Part shown: positions 1 to 7,500 of the stretch, in pieces | Layout: every line of letters starts with the position of its first letter | Numbering within the stretch: position 1 is the stretch's first letter | Assembly: GCA_003647765.1 (NCBI GenBank) | Contig: QMNM01000054.1 | Coordinates: 1 to 8,007, forward strand | DNA from: Candidatus Cloacimonadota bacterium | GTDB taxonomy: Bacteria; Cloacimonadota; Cloacimonadia; JGIOTU-2; B8-G9 | Direction: 5' to 3' | DNA: 8,007 nt | Position numbers and translations under genes: made by a program | The notes under the pieces: generated by a model | Seen by the model: only the letters and a program-made list of their open reading frames with translations | Told to the model about the DNA's origin: nothing | Database searches by the model: none

Positions 1-119
1 GTGCGTAAGGCGTAATGCGTAGGGCGTAGTGCGTAAGGCGTAATGCGTAGGGCGTAGTGCGTAAGGCGTAATGCGTAGGGCGTAGTGCGTAAGGCGTAAT
101 GCGTAGGGCGTAAGGCGTA
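1..119. repeat. 28-bp tandem repeat made of four GCGTA heptamers
   Basis: The stretch reads as 17 consecutive heptamers of the form NNGCGTA. Their order is regular: GTGCGTA, AGGCGTA, ATGCGTA, GGGCGTA. This 28-bp unit occurs four times without a mismatch (starting at 1, 29, 57 and 85), followed by one more AGGCGTA. The array begins at base 1, so its true left end lies outside the window. Neither 7 nor 28 is a multiple of three, and no gene runs through it, so it is non-coding. It has no spacers, so it is not a CRISPR array. The identity among copies suggests recent expansion. Confidence 0.97.
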
Positions 120-145
120 GCCACAGAGACACAGAGGACACAGAG
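120..145. repeat. CACAGAG-type short dispersed repeat element
   Basis: A 26-bp element reads GCCACAGAGACACAGAGG followed by ACACAGAG. It is internally repetitive, with three copies of ACAGAG. It sits between the long GCGTA heptamer array and two further heptamers, as if inserted into or co-amplified with the array. A related sequence in opposite orientation lies at 1642-1667 inside the signal-peptide region of the sprA-like gene (21 of 26 positions identical by hand alignment). That second copy supports calling it a dispersed element. Its function is unknown. Confidence 0.7.
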
Positions 146-147
146 TA

Positions 148-161
148 ATGCGTAGCGCGTA
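148..161. repeat. Two residual GCGTA heptamers
   Basis: ATGCGTA and GCGCGTA follow the CACAGAG element directly. ATGCGTA is a unit of the main array; GCGCGTA is a variant not found there. They show that the heptamer array continues past the 26-bp element at 120-145. Confidence 0.75.
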
Positions 162-325
162 GGTGTTGACACAGTTACAACCCAACTTGACCTAATAGTT
201 ACCCATAAATCAACTCCTATTAAAAATCAGCAATAGAAACAAACAAATTTATTTGTAAGTATACTACAAAGTTAAGTCATTAACAATCGTTTTAACGGTT
301 TTTAGATATATTAGATAAACCATTT

Positions 326-423
326 ACCCCGTTAGATATTTAGATTGAGACACTGTTTTTTTGTTAAATTTTAATTATCTAACAGGGTGAACCGCGTTAG
401 ATAAAAGGACTATCTAATGGGGT
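326..423. repeat. Four 13-mers ACCCCGTTAGATA in alternating orientation
   Basis: Copies lie at 326-338 (+, ACCCCGTTAGATA), 376-388 (-, ACCCTGTTAGATA), 391-403 (+, ACCGCGTTAGATA) and 411-423 (-, ACCCCATTAGATA). Each differs from the consensus by at most one base, and orientation strictly alternates. Copies 2 and 3 can fold on each other around a 2-base gap, and copies 3 and 4 around a 7-base loop. Copies 1 and 4 form an outer inverted repeat that extends outward through AACCATT. Two further TTAGATA heptamers precede at 302-308 and 311-317. It could be a dispersed palindromic repeat or a cluster of protein-binding sites. Confidence 0.8.
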
Positions 424-457
424 AAAAATGGTTAAAGTATTGCGGTTTAATTTATAT

Positions 458-484
458 CCCACAACTAAAGTTGTGGGCTTTTAC
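458..484 (+). terminator. Strong hairpin followed by CTTTT, terminator-like
   Basis: CCCACAACT (458-466) pairs perfectly with AGTTGTGGG (469-477) around a minimal AA loop, or as 8 bp with a TAAA loop. CTTTT follows on the + strand, which is the form of a weak intrinsic terminator. No gene precedes it on + within the window. The same hairpin could equally be a structured end of an IS200/IS605-type element or a REP-like repeat. The stem is plain; its role is uncertain. Confidence 0.4.
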
Positions 485-517
485 CATTAGTATTTACATA
501 TTTATGGGTAATGGTAA
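481..517. repeat. 9-bp inverted repeat TTACCATTA / TAATGGTAA
   Basis: TTACCATTA (481-489) and TAATGGTAA (509-517) are exact reverse complements separated by 19 bases. The pair starts just after the CCCACAACT hairpin, and its right arm overlaps the right arm of the 12-bp inverted repeat ending at 511. The nested signals suggest one structured repeat element, not independent sites. Confidence 0.5.
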
Positions 518-530
518 GAACTTGACAAAG

Positions 531-572
531 TAATCTTTTCAATCTTTTTAATCTTTTAATCTTTCAATCTTT
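531..572. repeat. Degenerate tandem repeat, five AATCTTT units
   Basis: AATCTTT starts at 532, 541, 550, 558 and 566, giving spacings of 9, 9, 8 and 8 bases with T or C filler between. It is non-coding and pyrimidine-rich on the + strand. It is a separate repeat family from the GCGTA array but similarly built from a heptamer core. Confidence 0.85.
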
Positions 573-703
573 GTAAAACTGATTGCATTGATTTTTTCTT
601 GACTGAAAATTAACTAGTTCTAGTTTCCACAACCAAAAAAAATAGCACACTGAAAAATATTGACTAAAGACGCTACTGCACACAGGATAAAAATATTTTA
701 CTT

Positions 704-719
704 CGTGAACCCGTGAACC
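704..719. repeat. Two tandem copies of CGTGAACC
   Basis: CGTGAACC occurs at 704-711 and again immediately at 712-719, about 50 bases before the coaX start. It could be a small direct-repeat binding site in the coaX leader or one more simple repeat of the kind crowding this region. With two copies it cannot be decided from the sequence. Confidence 0.6.
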
Positions 720-756
720 TTTGTATTTTTTTTGTAATTTTGTAGCTAACAGTAAT

Positions 757-760
757 AGGA
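757..760 (+). promoter_or_regulatory. Ribosome binding site of coaX
   Basis: AGGA lies six bases before the ATG at 767, a normal Shine-Dalgarno spacing. It supports this ATG as the coaX start and suggests the organism uses Shine-Dalgarno initiation at least here, which many Bacteroidetes do not. Confidence 0.65.
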
Positions 761-766
761 AACATT

Positions 767-1573
767 ATGCTATTAGTAAGTGATATTGGCAATTCTAATA
801 TTGTTTCTGGAATATATGATAACAGTAATCTCCTCTGTTCATGGAGAATTAATACTAACCAAAAGAGGACAAGTATAGAATATTTTGTATTGTTAAAGGC
901 CATCTTACAAGAGAATAAGCTTGATATTAGTGATATTACGAGTTTTATTATTTCCTCGGTTGTGCCTCACTTAAATCCAATTTTTGAAGAGATGGCTATA
1001 ACCTATTTTCATATCAATCCTATTTTAGTAAATTATACTCTTCCATTAGGATTGAGTTTTTCTCATATCCCAGACCCTTCTGTAATCGGTGCAGATTTAT
1101 TGGTCAATGCTAGTGCCGCATTTCACAAATACAAAAAAAATTGCATTATTGTAGATTTAGGCACTGCTACTACTATTCAATTAGTTAGCAATCAGGGAGA
1201 GTTTTTAGGCACAGCTATAATTCCTGGCATACTGAGTTCTGCTAAGCAATTATTTAAAAAAGCTGCTAAATTATATTCTATACCAATAAATATAAAAATA
1301 TCACACTTAAACATAATTGGACAAGATACTCGTAACTCGCTTTTATCTGGCATTATTTGTGGCAATAGTTTAATGATTGATGGATTTATCAAAAGGATAA
1401 AACAAGATTTCAGGGACAAATTATCAGGAGAATTTGTTGCAATAGCCACAGGTGGCATAGCTTCACTTATCTATGAATACACAACGGAAATAGATATTTT
1501 AGACAAAGATTTAACCCTTGATGGATTGCATATTATCTATCAGAAAACCACTGAAAATAAACACCTTGAATAA
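767..1573 (+). CDS. coaX: Type III pantothenate kinase (CoaX)
   Basis: This 268-residue cytoplasmic enzyme should phosphorylate pantothenate with ATP to 4'-phosphopantothenate, the first committed step of coenzyme A synthesis. It belongs to the ASKHA fold; the type III enzymes are dimers that typically need a monovalent cation and are not inhibited by CoA. The phosphate-binding motif DIGNSN starts at residue 6, the VDLGTATT motif covers 129-136, and the C-terminal ATGGIA motif lies near 227-232. The length is normal for the family. One oddity is the usual GxDR motif reading GADL at 108-111: the Asp is kept but the Arg is Leu. Another is Gln138 after TATTI, where family members usually have Asp. 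The start is supported by AGGA at 757-760. The 3' end overlaps the downstream sprA-like gene, so the two are probably cotranscribed. Family assignment is firm; full activity is less certain because of the substitutions. Confidence 0.93.
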   Translation: MLLVSDIGNSNIVSGIYDNSNLLCSWRINTNQKRTSIEYFVLLKAILQENKLDISDITSFIISSVVPHLNPIFEEMAITYFHINPILVNYTLPLGLSFSHIPDPSVIGADLLVNASAAFHKYKKNCIIVDLGTATTIQLVSNQGEFLGTAIIPGILSSAKQLFKKAAKLYSIPINIKISHLNIIGQDTRNSLLSGIICGNSLMIDGFIKRIKQDFRDKLSGEFVAIATGGIASLIYEYTTEIDILDKDLTLDGLHIIYQKTTENKHLE

Positions 1574-4500
1574 CAAAAAATTTTTTCTTATAATAACATT
1601 TTTATTAAAGATTATTTTTTTCTCTGTAGCCATAAAATTCTCTCTGTGCCCTCTCCCTCTTTGTGGCAATATCCAATTGACTCCTACTTACTCATCTGCC
1701 TTGTCTATAAGGAGCTATCATCTAACAAATGCACCTTTTTATCAAGGTGGAAAAAGAGTATTCCCTGAACAAATACAAAAAGGTTTAGTCCAAGATAAGA
1801 TAAATTATTACTTCCTGAAAAACGATTTATTGAAATATGAATACAAGTTGGATTATCCAGACAGTTTGATGATTATTTCCTACAAATTTGAGGATAGTCC
1901 TATTTTTCCAACCATTGCAATGCCTCTTGATAAATTTTTTAAAAGCGTTACCTATTATAAACGACGACAGAAATTCATTGCAGAATTGAGTAATCAATTA
2001 TCTGAAAAAGAGGGACCAACTGGACAAGGGATTATTCCTGATATAAAAATTCCCAAAGGAGTTATGCCTAAAACATTTCGTAAGTTATTTGGAGACAGAG
2101 CAACTGGATTACGGGTGAATGGACACCAGAAATTATCTTTTGGTGGTGTAAGCACTGTTACTAAAGGGCAACAGCAAATAGAAGGCACAAAAGATTCTGG
2201 GTTCCCTGACTTGAAAATGAAGCAAGAATTGAACTTATCTTTGCAGGGTAATATCGGTGATAAAGTTACAGTGGATGTAAAGCAAAAATCACAGGAAGAA
2301 ACCATTTTCCAAGAAAATAAAATCAATATCAAATATAAAGGTTATGATGATGATATTGTTCAGTTGGTAGAAGGTGGCGATACTAATCTAAATATTTCAG
2401 GGTCAAAGTATATCAGCTATTCTGGCTCATCAGAAGGACTTTTCGGCATTAAGACAAAATTCAAATTTGGCGATTTGAACATCACTGTTATTGCAAGTAA
2501 AGAAGAGGGACAAAAGTCATCCGCTACCTTCTATGGCACTTCTACAAAAGATTCTACAAATATTAGAGATATGGATTTTGAGAAATATAGATATTTCTAT
2601 ATTGCTCCACCAGAACAATTATATTTTAATGTAGATTTGGATGAGTCAGGTGAACCTACAGCATTTAATCCTGACAGTAGTCTTTATGTAGACGATATTC
2701 TTTATATTAATTCTGCACTTTCACCAAAAGAAGGAACAGTTAAGCTTTATGTTGATGATAATAATGCAAATAATAATTTATATGCAATTAAAGGTTATTC
2801 TGATGATCCTAATGATACAAAAATGTATTACTTTGATAAATTATATCCCAATGAATCTGATGGATTTGTAGTAGATTATAACACTGGAATTATCTATATA
2901 AATAGAAATATAACTAATAATTATGATGTAGGTGTAGTATATATTACTGACAATGACACAGAAATTGGCAATGAAGAGCAAAACTATAATCCATCGGATT
3001 CTACTACTTATGCAACTGTGAGGATTATAAAGAAAGAATATCAAACAATTACTACTGACGACCCATATTGGATGCAGATGTGTCAAAACAAATATTACCT
3101 TGGCGCACAGAATATAAACAATGATGGCTTTGAATTACAAATATATACTTTGCTCTCCGGAGGAGAGAAACAGTTCACCATTAGTCAAGAGAGTAACATT
3201 ACTTATGCTGAATTTTTAGGATTAGATGATAATGGAGATGGTATTGTTAATGGTTATGATATGGGAATAAATTTATCAGATGGTATCGTAACATTTCCTT
3301 ATTTACAGCCATTCAAAAAGCTTGAGAACATTGCTATCTATAATAAATTAACTCCAAATGTGGCACAGGATGTTAAGTTTTATATTGCTGTAAAAATGAG
3401 AACTAGGCGAGACCAGATTAATTTAGGTCAATTAAATATTATCAAAAATAGTGAAAAAATTACAGCTGATGGTCAGCTCTTAAAAAAAAATGTGGATTAT
3501 TTGATTGATTACGATTTAGGCATAGTTACTATTATTAATCCGGAGATAAAAAATAATCCAGATGCAAAGATAAAGATTGATTATGAATATGAGCCGATTT
3601 TTGCTATGGAAGCAAGAACCTTAATTGGAATGCGAGCGGATTATAAATATAGCAAGAACGCTAAATTGGGCGGAACATTTCTATATCAAAGTGAGACAGT
3701 GCGAGATAAAAAGCCTAAATTAGGTAAAGAACCGAAACGGATGATTCTAATGGGTCTTGATGGTGAACTTAATTATGAGCCGCCAATTATGACTAAATTG
3801 GTCAACTGGATACCACTTGTAAATACTGATGTAGAATCAAATGTTAAACTTACAGGTGCAGTTGCAATGAATATACCAACTCCTAATGCTACGAAGAAAA
3901 AACAAGCATACATAGATGATATGGAAAGTATTGTAGAGACATATCCATTAGGAATTAGTCGTTCTACTTGGCATTTCGCAAGTCCACCTGTTACAGACGA
4001 TTCTTTGGATACAGGAAAAGTTATCTGGTATAATCCATATCATAGATGGAGAGCAGATGCTATATATGACAATTTGTCTGAAAAAGAGGCAAAAGAATAT
4101 GTAAGTATATTAGAGTGTAAAATTGTTCCTGATAGTGCAGCTGGACCCAATTGGTCAGGAATAATGAAATATCTTGGCACTAATATTGACCTTTCGGAAA
4201 AAAAATACATTGAATTGTTAGTTAGACCTGATGAGAATATGAATCTTAACGATTGTTTGCATATTAATTTAGGTTATATAGATGAGGATTTTTACGAACC
4301 TGAGTTGGACGAACTTAACACAGAGGATATTATCTATACTGATGGCAAATTAGATATTGGAGAAGATACAGGATTAGATACTCTTTTAAGTAAATATGAG
4401 CCTGGCTATAATGCAAATACAAACACAGACCCAAATGGTGATGATTTCCATTATGTTACTGGTTCTGATAATTATGATAAAATCAATGGTACAGAAGGTA

Positions 4501-7500
4501 ATAATAAATTAGATACTGAGGATTTAGATGCTAATGGGCAGTTAGACCAATATAATGGATATTTTGAGTATTCTATTAACTTTGCTGATACTACTTATTT
4601 AGTTGATGAACTAAAAAATGGTTGGCGTTTATATCGTATTCCATTGCAAGATACATTTTCTTATAATGTTAGAGGTAATGATAGAATGCCAACTTTTTTG
4701 GATGTTAAGTATGCTCGTATATGGTTTGAGAAAAGTTCTCCTGATACTTCTATCATTGCTTTTATTAATATAGATATTGTAGGCAATAAATGGCAGGAGC
4801 AGCGAATACAGTATGCTGACGGAATTACAATATCAGATTCTTTAATCTATTCTGATGAAACTTTTTCCATTGCTACATATAACACGCAAAAGAATCCAAA
4901 TTATACTCCTCCATCTGGTAGTTTAGAAGATGTAGATGAAGATAAGACAGAGCTGGAACAATCAATAGTAATTGAATTTAATAATATTTCTGAAGACCGC
5001 TTATGTCCAGTTAGACAATTCTTTGTTGATAAGATGAACCTGTTGAAATATAAAAAATTGAGATTTTGGGCTTATGCACAATCATATCCTGAAAATACAA
5101 CAACGGATGAGTTCGCAGAAATTTTTATTCAAATAGGAGCAGATACACTTAATTACTATCAATATAGTGAAAAAATTCCTTTAAGAGATGATTACGGGAA
5201 AAAAATGAGACAAGATTGGTGGAAGGATATAAGCATAAAATTGTCTGATATAACTGAAATTAAAAAAGTCCATAAGGATTCTGTTATTACCACAGGAGAT
5301 AAGCAATTTGAAATGAAAGGTAATCCCTCATTGATGAACATTAGACAGATTACAATTGGACTGATTAGACATGGAGGTCATAAAGATTATTTTAGTGGAC
5401 AAATCTTCTTTGATGATATTAGATTAACAGAACCTTATGATGATATTGGTATTGTGTACTCACTTTCGCTAACAACTAAATTTGCTGATTTTCTTAGTTT
5501 TACTGCAAGTATAGATAAAAAAAGTCCTAATTTTTATACGATAAATCAGGATAAAGGTACCTGGACAGATAGCTGGAAATATAATCTAAATAATAGTATA
5601 TCTTTAAATAAATTTTTACCTACTGATTGGGGCTATAGAATCCCATTGATATTGAATTATGATTACTCAATATCCAAGCCACTTTACAAGAGTAATTCTG
5701 ATATTTATTTAAAAAAAGGAAAAGAGAGAGAACAAGAAAAATCAGAATCATCAACAAAGTCAGCTAATATAACTATTTCTAAACAAAAGAAATCTCCAAA
5801 TTTCTTTGTTCATTATTTATTAGATAACAGCACTTTGAACAGCACTATTAAAAACACTAAGTCAATATCACCTACAAGGGCAGATACTACATGGAATTAT
5901 ACAGCTAAATATGCCTATAAGTTAAACTTTAAAAAAGAAAATAATCTTACTATATTCAAGGGCTTTCAATGGTATTACTTACCTCAAAATATTGATGCTT
6001 CCGTAGATTATTCTTATAATCATCCTAAAAAATGGAGATTTACCGAGATTGATACTCTATATACTAAACAGAAAATAATGGAGCAGTTGATTGTTACAGA
6101 AAAAATTGTAACTAACACCTCTGTTAAATATGAGATACTTACAGATTTATCTACAAATTATTCTCTGCGTACAACAAGAGATTTGCAGAGAAAAATAATG
6201 ATAGATAATTTCAATATTGGTATGGAAACGAATCGTACTCAAAAAGTGAATGCTAATTATAGTCGTCAATTTTTAGATTTTATCACTCCTTCCTCTTCTT
6301 ATGATGTTACTTACATAGAGGATAAGAAATTTGACAACAACCAAAATTTTGACTATTTAAACATTAGTAATGTCAGAGAGATCAAAACTGGATTGACAAT
6401 TAGTCCGAAGAACTTTGCTAGAAAAATATTTGGTTCTGGTAAAAAAAAGAAGGATAAGGAAGAGGAAAAGGAGAAAGGAGAATGGAGAAAGGGAAAAGGA
6501 GAAATGGAAGAGGAGGAAACACATGAACCAAAAGATGAAAACCAAAAACAAGAAGATGAATTAGGAAAAAGAAAGAATGGTGAACAGCTCATACCAAAGG
6601 CAGATTCACTTCTGAAAAAAGAAAAGGAAGAAGAAAAGAAAACAAAAGAACAAGAAGACAAGAAAACAAGAAAATTCTCTATTCCTGTTATCAGTTTAAT
6701 AAGACAAGGAATAGAAAAATTTGGTAATATACAGTTAAATTACAGAAATGTTTATAATACTAAAGCAAAACCTATGGATAAAAAAGCTAGTTTTCTTTAC
6801 CAGATTGGTATAGAGGACTTGGCTGATACTCTGATTGATTCAAAAGTAATAGAGGATAAATATAATGCCTCTGGCTCTGTTGATATTCTAAATTGGAAAT
6901 ATCTAACGTCCTCATTAAGTGCTGATTATGAATTCAGGAAAACAAATAATAAAGGGAATGTCAGTAAAAATATTACTACTACTTTTCCATCGCTTTCTTT
7001 GAGTTTAACAGAATTTGAAAAACTTATTCATATGACAAAAGTTTTGAATAGTTCAAGGCTAAATAGCACTTATGTTAGAAGAATAACCAAGACAGGTAGT
7101 GGAGATTGGGAAGAACCATCCAAAATTACTACAGAGACCTCATTCCAACCGCTTCTTTCCTGGAATGGAAATTGGATAAAAAATATAACAACTAGCTTAT
7201 CAGCTAATTATGGTATTACCAAACAAGATGAGAAAGAGAGACAATCTGTTACAACTGCTACGGATAAGACAATTCAAGGAAATATCAAATATTCTTTCTC
7301 TGCTCCAACAGGAATTAAGATACCATTATTGAGATCTGTCAGTTTTAAAAATGAACTTACTCTCTCTATAGACGGCTCGTATAGTTTAAAAGACCAGTAT
7401 ACAGAGACGCCTTCAACCGGGAAAGTACCGGAACGTTCATCTTCTGATATCTCATTTAGAACCAATGCTTCTTATATATTTAGTCGTGGTATTGATGGAG

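Larger units (their letters stand above)
199..511. repeat. 313-bp segment bounded by a 12-bp perfect inverted repeat
   Basis: TTACCCATAAAT at 199-210 is exactly the reverse complement of ATTTATGGGTAA at 500-511. The enclosed segment carries no gene but contains the 13-mer cluster and the CCCACAACT hairpin. The layout resembles a small non-autonomous mobile element (MITE-like). However, I see no flanking target-site duplication and no transposase, and a 12-bp match in AT-rich DNA could arise by chance. Confidence 0.45.
162..766. other. Gene-less region upstream of coaX, rich in short repeats
   Basis: No reading frame here looks like a protein, and I see no tRNA, rRNA or recognisable riboswitch. 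The stretch holds a bounding inverted repeat, a cluster of four 13-mers, two hairpins, an AATCTTT repeat, a 14-bp palindrome (AACTAG TT CTAGTT, 612-625) and a doubled CGTGAACC, most of them listed separately. TTGAC-type hexamers occur at 166, 522, 599 and 660, but none has a convincing -10 box at 16-18 bp, so no coaX promoter is assigned. The coaX promoter most likely lies in the last 250 bases. Confidence 0.7.

Noticed and set aside
1-119. Possible CRISPR array at the left edge
   Set aside because: The units are directly contiguous with no spacers and are made of 7-bp sub-units.
660-692. Possible coaX promoter, TTGACT at 660 with GATAAA-type sequence
   Set aside because: The spacing is about 20 bases and the -10 match is poor. 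Similar weak TTGAC hexamers occur at 166, 522 and 599.
673-903. 76-codon frame on the - strand overlapping the coaX start
   Set aside because: It is antisense to the well-supported coaX N-terminus and shows no family features.
6353-6661. Ser/Phe-rich - strand frames opposite the sprA polypurine tract
   Set aside because: Their composition is simply the complement of the Lys/Glu-coding purine tract; they are shadows of sprA.
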